This document shows positions 44,209 through 52,786 of a DNA stretch of 64,000 nt, one piece after another. Position 1 is the first letter of the stretch. Each line of letters begins with the position of its first letter. Source of the stretch: Alistipes sp. (GTDB lineage: Bacteria; Bacteroidota; Bacteroidia; Bacteroidales; Rikenellaceae); contig JAFLRR010000011.1 in the NCBI GenBank assembly GCA_022511345.1, positions 25,930-89,929 on the forward strand. Direction: 5' to 3'. The notes beneath the pieces were generated by a model, which was not told the origin of the DNA, made no database searches, and was given only the letters and a program-made list of their open reading frames with translations. The position numbers and the translations under genes are program-made.

Positions 44209-44216
44209 TAAATTTG
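44209..44216 (+). promoter_or_regulatory. Probable -7 element for nfo
   Basis: TAAATTTG, 35 bases before the ATG of nfo. The -33 region overlaps the opposing promoter and lacks a clear TTG. Confidence 0.5.
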
Positions 44217-44250
44217 CACTTACAACACACTAACGGCAACAGTCAAAAAG

Positions 44251-45093
44251 ATGAAGTATATAGGAGCACACGTCAGCGCCTCGGGAGGCGTGGAGAACGC
44301 CCCGCGCAACGCCGCGGCCATCGGAGCCACCGCCTTTGCCCTCTTCACCAAGAACCAGCGGCAGTGGAGCGCGCCGCCTCTGCAGCCGGCGCAAATCGAC
44401 GCTTTCCGCAGCGCCTGCGATGCCGCCGGCTACCTGCCGCAGCAGATTCTGCCCCACGACAGCTATCTGATAAACCTCGGACATCCCGACAGCGAGGCGC
44501 TGGAGACCTCGCGCCGCGCATTCACCGAGGAGATGCAGCGCTGCCAGGCGCTGGGACTCGACCGCCTCAACTTCCACCCCGGCAGCCACCTGAACCGCAT
44601 ATCCACAGATGAGTCGCTGCGCCGAGTGGCCGAGTCGATAAACATAGCGCTCGACAAAACGCAGGGCGTGACGGCCGTAATCGAGAACACCGCCGGGCAG
44701 GGCTCGAACCTCGGCTTCGACTTCACGCATCTGGCCGCCATAATCGACCTTGTCGAGGACAAGTCGCGCGTGGGAGTCTGCATAGACACCTGCCACGCCT
44801 TCGCCGCGGGCTACGACCTGAGCTCCGCGCAGGCCTGCGACGAGGTCTTCGCACGCTTCCACGCCGAGGTGGGCTTCCGCTACCTGCGGGGCATGCACCT
44901 CAACGATGCGCTCAAGCCCCTCGGCAGCCGCGTAGACCGCCACGCCCCTCTGGGCGAGGGTCACATAGGCCTCGAGTGCTTCCGCTACATAGTCGGCGAC
45001 AGCCGCTTCGACAACATTCCACTCATTCTCGAAACGCCCGTCGAGGAGCGCTGGCCCGAGGAGATAGGGCTGCTCAAGTCGATGGCACGATAG
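44251..45093 (+). CDS. nfo: Deoxyribonuclease IV (endonuclease IV)
   Basis: 280 aa AP endonuclease of base-excision repair. The TIM-barrel metal ligands are all visible: the start [18 protein letters not shown], the [13 protein letters not shown] block with its Glu, [29 protein letters not shown] and ILETP. Length is normal. It is followed after 10 bases by a GH109-like gene, likely on one transcript but not an obvious functional partner. Confidence 0.95.
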   Translation: MKYIGAHVSASGGVENAPRNAAAIGATAFALFTKNQRQWSAPPLQPAQIDAFRSACDAAGYLPQQILPHDSYLINLGHPDSEALETSRRAFTEEMQRCQALGLDRLNFHPGSHLNRISTDESLRRVAESINIALDKTQGVTAVIENTAGQGSNLGFDFTHLAAIIDLVEDKSRVGVCIDTCHAFAAGYDLSSAQACDEVFARFHAEVGFRYLRGMHLNDALKPLGSRVDRHAPLGEGHIGLECFRYIVGDSRFDNIPLILETPVEERWPEEIGLLKSMAR

Positions 45094-45103
45094 ATTTGCG
45101 ACC

Positions 45104-46444
45104 ATGACCCGTCACCAGTTCGACCCTGCCGACACCTCGCGCTTCGCGCAGCCCGAAAGCCATACCGACAGCGACGGCGTGCTGCGCTTCACCCTGCCGC
45201 CGCGCCCTGCGGGCAGCGCGTCGGTTCTGCAGCTGCGCACCGAGCCTCTGCCCGCCGTTCGCGTGGGCATAGTGGGCCTGGGTCTGCGCGGACCCGTTGC
45301 AGCGCTGCGTCTGGCGCAAATCGAGGGCGTGGAGATCAGAGCCCTGTGCGACATCTCGCGCGAGCGGGCCGAGAATGCCCGAAAAGTTCTGCAGCAGGCC
45401 GGCCACGGCACGGCTGACATATACGACGGCCCCCGCGGCTGGATAGAGATGTGCCGCAACAGCGACACGGACCTTATATATATATGCACCCCGTGGGACA
45501 GCCACGCCATGATAGCCATACACGCCATGGAGTGCGGCAGACATGCCGCCGTGGAGATTCCCGCGGCCGTGACTCTGGCCGAGGCTGCGGCCATAGTCGA
45601 CACGGCCGAGCGCACGCGCCGCCACTGCATGATGCTCGAGAACTGCGTCTACGACAACTTCGAGCTCACCACGCTGGCCATGGCCCACGAGGGTCTGTTC
45701 GGCCGCATACTCAACGTCGACGGCGGCTACATACACCTGCTCGACGAGCTGGAGCCGTGGCGTCTGGAGTTCAACCGCACGCACCGCGGCGACCTCTACG
45801 CCTCGCACGGCCTGGGTCCCGCCTGCCAGCTGCTCGACATACACCGCGGCGACCGCCTCGACACGCTCGTGTGCTTCGACACCGCCTCGGTCTGCGGCGC
45901 CCGCATCTCGGGCTGCCGCGAGTTCGCCAACGGCGACATAACCACCACCCTGCTGCGCACCGTGCGCGGCAGCACCATAATGCTGCGCCACGACGTATTC
46001 ACGCCCCAGCCCTACAGCCGCATGTACCGCCTGACGGGCAGCGACGGCTTCGCCGACAAATACCCCGTCGAGCGTTACGCCTTCCGGCCTGCGCAGCTCG
46101 AGGGTCTGGTCGACACGCAGCGCATAGACCCCCATGCCGAGCTGCCCGCCGACATACAGCGCAGCCTCTGCGAGCGCTTCCGCCCCCGCATAACCGAGCA
46201 CATAGCCGACACGGCGCGCCGCATAGACCCCCAGCGCGATGGCATCAACTACATCACCGACTACCGCCTCATCCACTGCCTGCGCCACGGCCTGCCGCTC
46301 GACCAGGATGTCTACGACGCCGCCGAGTGGTCGTGCATAGGTCCTCTGACGGCCGCGTCGCTCGCCCGCGGCGGAGCACCCGTGGGCATCCCCGACTTCA
46401 CACGCGGCCAGTGGGATGCGATAAAGGGTTACAGACACGCATGA
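45104..46444 (+). CDS. Gfo/Idh/MocA oxidoreductase, GH109-like
   Basis: 446 aa. A 50-residue N-terminal extension precedes an NAD-binding Rossmann start, VRVGIVGLGLRGPVAALRL. The pattern MMLENCVYDNFELTTLAMAHEGLFGRI, then GGYIHLL and ASHGLGPACQLLDIHRGD, is that of glycoside hydrolase family 109, which cleaves alpha-GalNAc by an NAD-dependent oxidation and elimination route. GH109 members often have a Tat or Sec signal; none is seen here, so a cytoplasmic role is likely. The substrate is not known. Confidence 0.85.
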   Translation: MTRHQFDPADTSRFAQPESHTDSDGVLRFTLPPRPAGSASVLQLRTEPLPAVRVGIVGLGLRGPVAALRLAQIEGVEIRALCDISRERAENARKVLQQAGHGTADIYDGPRGWIEMCRNSDTDLIYICTPWDSHAMIAIHAMECGRHAAVEIPAAVTLAEAAAIVDTAERTRRHCMMLENCVYDNFELTTLAMAHEGLFGRILNVDGGYIHLLDELEPWRLEFNRTHRGDLYASHGLGPACQLLDIHRGDRLDTLVCFDTASVCGARISGCREFANGDITTTLLRTVRGSTIMLRHDVFTPQPYSRMYRLTGSDGFADKYPVERYAFRPAQLEGLVDTQRIDPHAELPADIQRSLCERFRPRITEHIADTARRIDPQRDGINYITDYRLIHCLRHGLPLDQDVYDAAEWSCIGPLTAASLARGGAPVGIPDFTRGQWDAIKGYRHA

Positions 46445-46449
46445 AACGA

Positions 46450-46476
46450 GGCGGACGGAGCCGAGCCCCGTCCGCC
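46450..46476. terminator. Hairpin between convergent genes
   Basis: A 9-bp stem GGCGGACGG / CCGTCCGCC with a 9-base loop lies in the 61 bases between the stops of the GH109-like gene and corA. Neither side has a good T run, so it may pause or protect the RNA rather than end transcription strongly. Confidence 0.4.
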
Positions 46477-46505
46477 GCATTGCATTTCCCGGTGCGCATC
46501 CTGCG

Positions 46506-47489
46506 CTACAGCCACTTTTTGTACTTGAAGAACCAGATGGTCACCCCCGAGAAGAGCACCATCAGTCCTATGGCGAATATGTAGCCCGTGGGTATCACCG
46601 CCCCCGAGGGCAGCGTCCAGTGCCAGTCCAGCTCGGGCATGAACTTGAAGTTCATGCCATAGATGCTCGCCACCAGCGTCGCGGGCATGAAGATTACGGC
46701 CGCCACCGAGAATATTTTGACTATCTCGTTCTGCTCGATGTTGATCAGACCCAGCGCCGCATCCTGAATATAGTCCAGACGCTGGAAGCTGAAGTCGGCA
46801 TGGTTGATGAGCGAGCCGACGTCCTGCTGCATGAGCCTCAGGCGCGGGTAGATATCGTTGGGGAACCGCTCCGAGCGCTGGATTCCCGAGAGTATGCGCT
46901 GACGGTCGAAGATATTCTCGCGCAGGGTCATGGTGCTCTCCTGCAGGGTGTTGATGCGGTGGATTATGGCCTTGTCGATGCTGTCTTCGGTGTTGACGTC
47001 CTTGCTCAGGGCCGAAATCTGCCGCGTGACCAGCTCGACCAGGTCGGCATCGAAGTCGATGCGCACCTCCAGCAGGGAGATGAATATGTGGTAGCCGGTC
47101 GAGTAGCTGCGGTAGTTCATCTGCAGGCGCTTCTCGGCCTCGCGGAAGGTGCGCATCTCGGCATTCCTGACCGAGACCAGCACGCCCTCGTTGGATATGA
47201 TGAACGACACGGGCTCGACCGTGAAGCTGTCGTCCGTGGGCACGAAGAAGTTGGAGTTGGAGACTATGGTGTTCTCGGTCTCGAAATATTTCGAGGTCGA
47301 CTCGATCTCCTCGACCTGCTGCTTGGTCTGCAGGCTTATCTCCATGAAGTTTTCGACAGCCTTCTGCTCCTTGATTGTCGGGGTGAGCATGTCTATCCAC
47401 AGAATGTCGTCGTAGCCGAGCTCGTCGAAGAGGCTCGGGTCGGCATTGCGGACGATTTTGTTGTATTGCTTGAGGTATATCGTAATCAT
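46506..47489 (-). CDS. CorA-family magnesium/metal channel
   Basis: 327 aa. Long helical N-terminal domain, then two C-terminal membrane helices with the selectivity motif GMN at 278-280 (YGMNFKF) and a Lys/Trp tail. It should conduct Mg2+ or a related divalent metal as a pentamer. It lies 107 bases downstream of mqnA on the same strand. Confidence 0.94.
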   Translation of the reverse strand: MITIYLKQYNKIVRNADPSLFDELGYDDILWIDMLTPTIKEQKAVENFMEISLQTKQQVEEIESTSKYFETENTIVSNSNFFVPTDDSFTVEPVSFIISNEGVLVSVRNAEMRTFREAEKRLQMNYRSYSTGYHIFISLLEVRIDFDADLVELVTRQISALSKDVNTEDSIDKAIIHRINTLQESTMTLRENIFDRQRILSGIQRSERFPNDIYPRLRLMQQDVGSLINHADFSFQRLDYIQDAALGLINIEQNEIVKIFSVAAVIFMPATLVASIYGMNFKFMPELDWHWTLPSGAVIPTGYIFAIGLMVLFSGVTIWFFKYKKWL

Positions 47490-47596
47490 AAAGCGTAATC
47501 CCTTTTTATTCGCTGCGGCGCTCTCTGGGCGCCGGGCGACCCGTTGATATTTTTCCGAATCGGGGCGGCGGTCGTCGTGCGATACGCCTAACCTCT

Positions 47597-48367
47597 TCAG
47601 CCGGGATTGACCCGGGGCGCCACCTTGAGGCCCTCGGACCAGAATTTTTTGAGTGCTTTATGTTTCTGCTCGTCGAACAGAAAGTCGATGTTGCGCGTCA
47701 GATATTCGTAGGCATAGCTCCGCTCGCCGTATCCTCCCTCGACTATCGCCTCGTAGATGCGCTCCACGCCGAACGAGAGCGAGCGCTGCAGCGCGTCGAT
47801 TACCTCATACGGGGTGCCCTTGCGCGCCACCCACACCGCAAAAGCGAACGGCAGGCCCGTGGCTGCAATCCACTCGGCGGCCAGATCGAGCGTGAAGGCG
47901 AACTCGCCCTCGTGCTCAAAGACCTTGTCGCCTATCAGCAGGAAGGCGTCGCCCTCCGATGCGCGGTATGCCAGATTCGAGTAGTCGGTCAGCGGCAGCC
48001 ACTCGGGCGCTATGCGCCAGCGGTTTGCGGCCAGCCAGCCGCACAGCTGCACCGACGTTCGCGAGTGCGCATCCAGAAATATGCGCCGCACGCCCGACAG
48101 GGGCGTGTTGCTCATGAGCGTGACACTCCTCACCGGGCCGCTGGCCCCGAGACAGTAGTCCGATACTATTTCAGCCGATTTCAATCCCTGCACCGCAGCC
48201 GAGGGAATAAGCGCTATGTCGGCACGCCCTTCGATGAAGTTGCGGGCGCACTCTGCCGGCGGCGCCTTAAGGAGTTCGGCGTCGAGAGAGCCCTCATGCC
48301 CGATACCATAGATGAACGGTATCGTATTGAGATACGACACTGCGGCTATTCGTGTTACAATCGCCAT
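47597..48367 (-). CDS. mqnA: Chorismate dehydratase MqnA
   Basis: 256 aa soluble enzyme of the MqnA/MqnD family. VSYLNTIPFIYG near the N-terminus, ECARNFIEGRADIALIPSAAV with the family Ser, and ARKGTPYEVIDAL are typical for MqnA, which dehydrates chorismate as the first futalosine-route step to menaquinone. MqnD is the alternative but is less likely from the N-terminal pattern. mqnE is in this window, mqnC and mqnD are not seen. Confidence 0.88.
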   Translation of the reverse strand: MAIVTRIAAVSYLNTIPFIYGIGHEGSLDAELLKAPPAECARNFIEGRADIALIPSAAVQGLKSAEIVSDYCLGASGPVRSVTLMSNTPLSGVRRIFLDAHSRTSVQLCGWLAANRWRIAPEWLPLTDYSNLAYRASEGDAFLLIGDKVFEHEGEFAFTLDLAAEWIAATGLPFAFAVWVARKGTPYEVIDALQRSLSFGVERIYEAIVEGGYGERSYAYEYLTRNIDFLFDEQKHKALKKFWSEGLKVAPRVNPG

Positions 48368-48480
48368 CGTCCATGGTTCGGAATCGTGAGTTAAACAATC
48401 TGTCCGCGACGGCCCCGCATTGCGCCGCTGCGCCGCTGTCGCGGCACGTATGGGCGCGGCTCGCGCGGCCGCTTACGGCA

Positions 48481-48488
48481 CAAAGGTA
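48481..48488 (-). promoter_or_regulatory. Possible -7 element for mqnA
   Basis: TACCTTTG on the minus strand, about 113 bases before the mqnA ATG; no consensus -33 element. Tentative. Confidence 0.35.
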
Positions 48489-48623
48489 GGCAAAAGTCGC
48501 CGCAAACGGAAATTTCAGCCGCCGAAAATTTTCCTGAAAAAAATTTTCGATCTTTTCACCGCTGATTTTCAGCACATTCCATTTCGGCCGACAAACTTTT
48601 TTTCAAAAAAACGGCGCCGCCTC

Positions 48624-48655
48624 TTGACAAGGGGGTATCGGGCATATTATATTTG
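48624..48655 (+). promoter_or_regulatory. Promoter of the capsid cassette
   Basis: TTG at 48624-48626, 21 bases, TATATTTG at 48648-48655, a full match to the host promoter type. Transcription would begin about 48661, exactly at the palindrome that follows. Confidence 0.75.
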
Positions 48656-48660
48656 CACTA

Positions 48661-48672
48661 TCAAATATTTGA
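48661..48672 (+). promoter_or_regulatory. Palindrome at the cassette transcription start (possible operator)
   Basis: TCAAATATTTGA is a perfect 12-base palindrome, followed by ACCAAAC. It overlaps the predicted first transcribed base, a normal place for a repressor site. A near-copy occurs at 49384-49395. Confidence 0.45.
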
Positions 48673-48694
48673 ACCAAACACTGAACTTTCAACC

Positions 48695-48757
48695 ATGAAC
48701 CATTCAATATCAAACACCTTGCACCCCGTCGCGCCGCTGCACCCCGCCGCGCCATAG
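48695..48757 (+). CDS. Possible 20-codon leader peptide
   Basis: ATG at 48695 to TAG at 48755 encodes MNHSISNTLHPVAPLHPAAP, about 35 bases after the predicted transcription start. The sequence repeats LHPxAP and is rich in His and Pro, which could stall ribosomes. Nothing proves translation, and a chance frame is quite possible. Confidence 0.25.
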   Translation: MNHSISNTLHPVAPLHPAAP

Positions 48758-48768
48758 CGCGCCCGAGA

Positions 48769-48804
48769 TTGTCGACAGCTTTTTCACCGGAGTTATCGAC
48801 AGCG
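48769..48804 (+). repeat. Two TTRTCGACAGC direct repeats
   Basis: TTGTCGACAGC near 48769 and TTATCGACAGC near 48793 are spaced 24 bases, in the leader of the cassette. They resemble, but do not match, a DnaA box (TTATCCACA). They may be a protein-binding site. Confidence 0.35.
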
Positions 48805-48886
48805 CAGCGCGCGGCACGGCGCGCCACCAGGAGGCTCAGGCCCGTTTGTCAACAAATTTCAACAACCACTCAACACTTTTTCGACA

Positions 48887-49291
48887 ATGAACAGAGCACA
48901 CCTCACCGATGCCCTGCGGAGTCTCACCATCTCCCGCGGCTACGCCTTCACCACGTCGCCCGAGGCATCGATGCCCGGACTGGCAGCCTCCTATCCCGCA
49001 GCATGGCTCTCGCCCCTGAAGCTCAATTCGGTGCTGGGGCGCCGCCACGGGCGCATAACCTACTCGGTGAAGCTTCACCTTCTTCACCAGGCCATGAGGC
49101 TGCCGCCCGAAAGGCGCAGCGAGCTGTGCGACAAGGCCGAGCGCGACCTGCTCGGCATATTTTCCGACCTGTCGCTCGACGCCCGCGTGGCGCTTGTCGA
49201 CAACCTGCGCATCGCTGTCGGCGAGTTCTCGCTGACGCCTCACGGCGAACTCTCCGCCACGGCCGAAGCCGAAGTCGTGACCATATTCTGA
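48887..49291 (+). CDS. First gene of the capsid cassette, unknown
   Basis: 134 aa, soluble, alpha-helical by composition, no signal peptide and no domain I recognise. The region YSVKLHLLHQAMRLPPERRSELCDKAERDLLGIF suggests paired helices. The ATG at 48887 is preceded by an A/C-rich leader. Coding is supported by the GC-rich third-base pattern over the full length and the position directly behind the cassette promoter. It could be a small structural or chaperone protein of the head module. No terminator separates it from the next gene. Confidence 0.7.
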   Translation: MNRAHLTDALRSLTISRGYAFTTSPEASMPGLAASYPAAWLSPLKLNSVLGRRHGRITYSVKLHLLHQAMRLPPERRSELCDKAERDLLGIFSDLSLDARVALVDNLRIAVGEFSLTPHGELSATAEAEVVTIF

Positions 49292-49383
49292 GTGCGATTC
49301 AGATCTCGTCGCACCCGGCAATCGTCCGCCGGCCGTTCACCCGGCCGGCACTTCGGCGGCCGCGGCCGCAGAGCAACCAACCG

Positions 49384-49395
49384 TCAAATTTTTGA
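49384..49395 (+). promoter_or_regulatory. Second copy of the cassette palindrome
   Basis: TCAAATTTTTGA followed by ACCAACC, 15 bases before the ATG at 49411. It differs by one base from the palindrome at 48661. The shared extension (ACCAA) suggests common recognition at DNA or RNA level. Confidence 0.4.
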
Positions 49396-49410
49396 ACCAA
49401 CCCTACCGCC

Positions 49411-50358
49411 ATGACCTCCATAACTCCCCCGCCGTCGCCCGCGCCTCTGACCGGGCCCGTGATATTCACCCTGCAGAGCGAGCAGCCGACGCTCGACATA
49501 ACCCTCGTCGACGCCGACAGCGACACACCCCTGGCCGGCCGCCGCATCCGCACCTCGGACGGCCGGGCCCTCTACGACGCCGCGCCGCTGCTTCGCCGCC
49601 TGATGTTTCTGCGCCCCTCGGGCGGCGAGACGGGCCTCTTCGCCGACGACGACACCTTCTTCCGCGTGCGACTGGAGGCCGGCGGCGCCGTCTCGCCCGT
49701 CATAACCTGCGTATGCGCCGCACCCTCAGGCCGGGTCTCGGCAATCACCGCCATGCCCTACGCCCGCACCATACGCTACGGCGAGTGCGACCGCATACTC
49801 TTCTACGCCCCCGAGCCTTTCGAGGCGGGCATCACGGCCTTCACCTCCTCGGCCCGCGACGTGCGCACCTACGAGTGGAACGGCGACCCCTGCACCGTCT
49901 GCCTGCGGCTGCGCACCTCCGACTTCGACGAGGATACGCAGCGCATACTGGTGACCGTCAACGGCACGGCCGCCGCCGAGTACACCTTCGCGCCCCAGCT
50001 GCCGGGCTCGGTGCGCGCGGCATGGCGCACGCCCATAGGTTCTGTCGAGCATGTCACCTTCCCGGCCGTCGTGCGCCGCGAGATGGTCGTCGACCGCCAC
50101 ACCCTCCAGACCCCTGCGGGCATACTCGTCCCCGACGTGGTGCAGGCCACCGAGACCACGGCCCTCTCCGACTACGACACCGACGCCATGACCGCCGCCA
50201 CGGCCGGAATCATCGCCTCGACGCAGGTGTGGGAGGTCGACCAGTTGGGCACCTACACCCCCGTGGGGGTCCTCGGCACGCGCACCACGCTGAGCCGCTT
50301 CGGCAAACCCTCGAATATGGAACTGACGCTTCGCGCGCCGCAAAACGCCGCTCTCTGA
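49411..50358 (+). CDS. Beta-rich cassette protein, unknown (tail-like?)
   Basis: 315 aa with a Pro-rich start, no signal peptide and no membrane helix. Composition and Thr/Val patterns suggest beta-sandwich domains (VIFTLQSEQPTLDITLVDAD, then LVTVNGTAAAEYTFAPQ). It overlaps the next gene by one codon-end (TGATG), so both are translated together. Its place beside a tail-tip-like protein suggests a distal-tail or adhesin part, but no family match can be claimed. Confidence 0.7.
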   Translation: MTSITPPPSPAPLTGPVIFTLQSEQPTLDITLVDADSDTPLAGRRIRTSDGRALYDAAPLLRRLMFLRPSGGETGLFADDDTFFRVRLEAGGAVSPVITCVCAAPSGRVSAITAMPYARTIRYGECDRILFYAPEPFEAGITAFTSSARDVRTYEWNGDPCTVCLRLRTSDFDEDTQRILVTVNGTAAAEYTFAPQLPGSVRAAWRTPIGSVEHVTFPAVVRREMVVDRHTLQTPAGILVPDVVQATETTALSDYDTDAMTAATAGIIASTQVWEVDQLGTYTPVGVLGTRTTLSRFGKPSNMELTLRAPQNAAL

Positions 50359-52706
50359 TGCTCCGCCTATACATCGACTCCGTTCAGGTGCCCTTCGACA
50401 CCTCGCAGCGCCTCTCGCTCAGCCTCAGCGACCAGGCCATGACCGACCTGCAGAGCGCCCGTACGGGCACCTCGCTCACGCTGCGCATACCCTCCGTGCC
50501 GCAGACCGAGCTCATCTTCCGCTCGGGCGGCGACCCCCACTCGCTCTTCTCGTTCAACGACACGGCCCGCACCGCCCGGCTCGAATACGACGGCGAGACC
50601 ATCCACGAGGGCGCCGCCGTGCTTACGGGCACCGTCTGCTCGGGCGGGCAGACGCACTACCTGCTGCGCATAACCGACGGCGCGGCCCGCTGGGCGCAGC
50701 AGGCCGCCCGCACGGCCCTCTCGCAGCTGGACATCGACTTCTCCATGACTCTCGTGCCGGCGCAGATTGTCGAGACCTGGAGCGGCGAGCAGAGCGTGCG
50801 CATGCTGCCCGTGGTGCGCGACAGCTACGAGCAGACCTACTCCTCGGTGGGTCTGCAGCCGGCGCAGCGGCTCTTCAGCCCCGACGAGTGCCACCCCTTC
50901 GTCTCGGTTCGCGAGATGGTGCGCAGCATCTTCGCCGCCTCGGGCTACACGCTGCGCAGCCGCTTCATGGACGGCGACTTTTTCCGCTCGCTGATGATGA
51001 GCGGCGCCTACGCCGACGCCGACACCTCGGCCGTCAGGGCGCGCATGGACTTCACGGCCGGCCGCCTCACCGACGCCGAAGCCCAGGCCGACTACTCGGG
51101 ACGCGTCTACTTCTCGCCCTTCATGCAGAGCGCCTCCGCGGGCAACATCGTCGACACGTTCCACACCGACGACGGCCGCCTCTACACCCGCAGCGGCTGC
51201 ATGGCTCTCGAGCAGGGACGCACCGTCTTCCGTCCCACGGCCCCGGTCCGGGCGGGTTTCGACTACTCGCTCCGCTACGTCACCTCCTACCGCATAGCCT
51301 CGCGCACGCGCCTGACGGGCTTCGACACCCTCTACACGCCCTCGACGGGAGCCGTCACCTGCCAGATAGCCAACACCTTCGCCGACCGCCGCGACTCTCT
51401 TTCGCCCGACTTCGACTATCTGGCCGTGGTCTTCGGCCACACCGGCGCTCAGAGCTGGCGCGTGGTCTGCGACACCCCTTCGGGCGAGCATGTCATGGGC
51501 AGCTCCGCCTCGCGCTCGGCCAAGGTTTCGACCCCCGCCGCGGCATGGTGCTCCTCGCCGCGGCTCCAATGCTACCGCGACGGGCAGTGGCAGCTCTGCC
51601 AGGAGGACTGGGCGCTCTACGACGGCTACATATCCGAGAGCGGGCAGATAGAGGTGCTCTTCACGCTGCGCACCCCCTGCCAGGAGTACACGCCCTCCTC
51701 GCCGGCCACCTTCGACCGCCTCTACATGTCGGGCGCCGAGCCGGGCATGAGCCTGCGGCTGCTCTCCGCCACGCAGCTGCGGCCCCTGTTCTCGGCCGCC
51801 GCGGGCCACGGTTCGCACCTGGCCTTCGCCGACATCATGCACCACACTGCCAGCTGCGCCGAGCTGCTGCAGTCGCTGCAGCAGATGTTCGACCTGAGAA
51901 TCTGCACCGACCAGACCTCGCGCGAGGTCTTCATCGAGCCCGCCGGCGACTTCTACGGTGGCACTGTCGTCGACTTCACCGGCCGCACCGTGGTCACCGA
52001 GCCCGTCACCGTCCGCGAGCTCTCGCTCGAGGCCCACGACCGCACGGTCATAGGCTACCGCGACGACGACGGAGCCGTGCGCCGCTTCAACTCCGCACAC
52101 GACACCGTCTTCGGGCAGTGGACCGCCGACACGGGCCGCTACGGCTCCCTCGAGGGCGACCGGATTATCCGCAGCCCGCTCTTTACGCCCGTGCTGAGCG
52201 TTGCCGGCAGCAATGCCGGAGCCCCCTCGGCGCTGCTCATGCAGGTGGGCGACCGCGACGAGGTCACGGGCGGCGAGTGGCACGTCTCGCCCCGCATAGT
52301 CCGCTGGTACGGGCTGCAGCAGCTTCCCGCGGGCGAGAATCCCGGCTACCCTGCCGTCGGCGGCAGCTATCCTCTGGCGGCCTTCCACGCCCCGGGTCCC
52401 GGCGACGGCACCACCCTCTGCTACGAGGACCGCGACGGTCTGACGGGCCTGCACCGCTTCCGCGACCAAAGCATCCTGCGCCAGCGCACGGCCCGCAGCG
52501 TGACGCTGACCCTCAGACTCGATGCCGCCGAGTGGAGCGCCCTGCGCCACCCCGCCCTGCGGCCCGTGTCGCTCACCTCGCTCTTTCGTCTGGATGCCGG
52601 CGGCCACCGGGGACTCTACATCCTCCGCTCCGTCGAGGGCTACGACCCGCGCCGCGGCTGCGCCGAGTGCACCTTCGTGCAGTACGACACCGCCGCCGAC
52701 AGCTGA
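50358..52706 (+). CDS. Large tail-tip-like structural protein
   Basis: 782 aa. The first 100 residues follow a pattern found in Bacteroidota prophage tail proteins: LRLYIDSVQVPFDT, a D-rich linker, FSFNDTARTARLEYDGETIHEGAAVLTG. The rest is beta-rich with repeated short Ser/Thr strands. No catalytic site. It is the largest product of the cassette and would fit a distal-tail hub or receptor-binding part. The assignment is from general resemblance, not a proven family. Starts inside the previous stop codon (TGATG). Confidence 0.7.
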   Translation: MLRLYIDSVQVPFDTSQRLSLSLSDQAMTDLQSARTGTSLTLRIPSVPQTELIFRSGGDPHSLFSFNDTARTARLEYDGETIHEGAAVLTGTVCSGGQTHYLLRITDGAARWAQQAARTALSQLDIDFSMTLVPAQIVETWSGEQSVRMLPVVRDSYEQTYSSVGLQPAQRLFSPDECHPFVSVREMVRSIFAASGYTLRSRFMDGDFFRSLMMSGAYADADTSAVRARMDFTAGRLTDAEAQADYSGRVYFSPFMQSASAGNIVDTFHTDDGRLYTRSGCMALEQGRTVFRPTAPVRAGFDYSLRYVTSYRIASRTRLTGFDTLYTPSTGAVTCQIANTFADRRDSLSPDFDYLAVVFGHTGAQSWRVVCDTPSGEHVMGSSASRSAKVSTPAAAWCSSPRLQCYRDGQWQLCQEDWALYDGYISESGQIEVLFTLRTPCQEYTPSSPATFDRLYMSGAEPGMSLRLLSATQLRPLFSAAAGHGSHLAFADIMHHTASCAELLQSLQQMFDLRICTDQTSREVFIEPAGDFYGGTVVDFTGRTVVTEPVTVRELSLEAHDRTVIGYRDDDGAVRRFNSAHDTVFGQWTADTGRYGSLEGDRIIRSPLFTPVLSVAGSNAGAPSALLMQVGDRDEVTGGEWHVSPRIVRWYGLQQLPAGENPGYPAVGGSYPLAAFHAPGPGDGTTLCYEDRDGLTGLHRFRDQSILRQRTARSVTLTLRLDAAEWSALRHPALRPVSLTSLFRLDAGGHRGLYILRSVEGYDPRRGCAECTFVQYDTAADS

Positions 52707-52786
52707 GAGGCCGGTTTTTCCGCTCCCGGCGCCGCAGAGCATCCGCCCGCCGCAACATTTACACCTTCAAACCTACGATTCATCCC

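Larger units (their letters stand above)
48368..48886. other. Divergent control region between mqnA and the capsid cassette
   Basis: 519 bases without a clear gene. From left to right: a leader of about 110 bases for mqnA, an A/T-rich block (48500-48660) in otherwise GC-rich DNA, the cassette promoter at 48624-48655, a palindrome at 48661, a 20-codon open frame at 48695-48757, two TTRTCGACAGC repeats, and a run of CAACA-type bases up to the first cassette gene. Confidence 0.6.

Noticed and set aside
48769..48804. Replication origin
   Set aside because: Only two imperfect DnaA-box-like repeats, no dnaA or partition gene nearby.
49392..52706. Open frame of 1104 codons running through two cassette genes
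   Set aside because: Its first part is in a different frame from the 315-aa protein and is Arg/His-rich noise; only the part after the ATG at 50358 is real.
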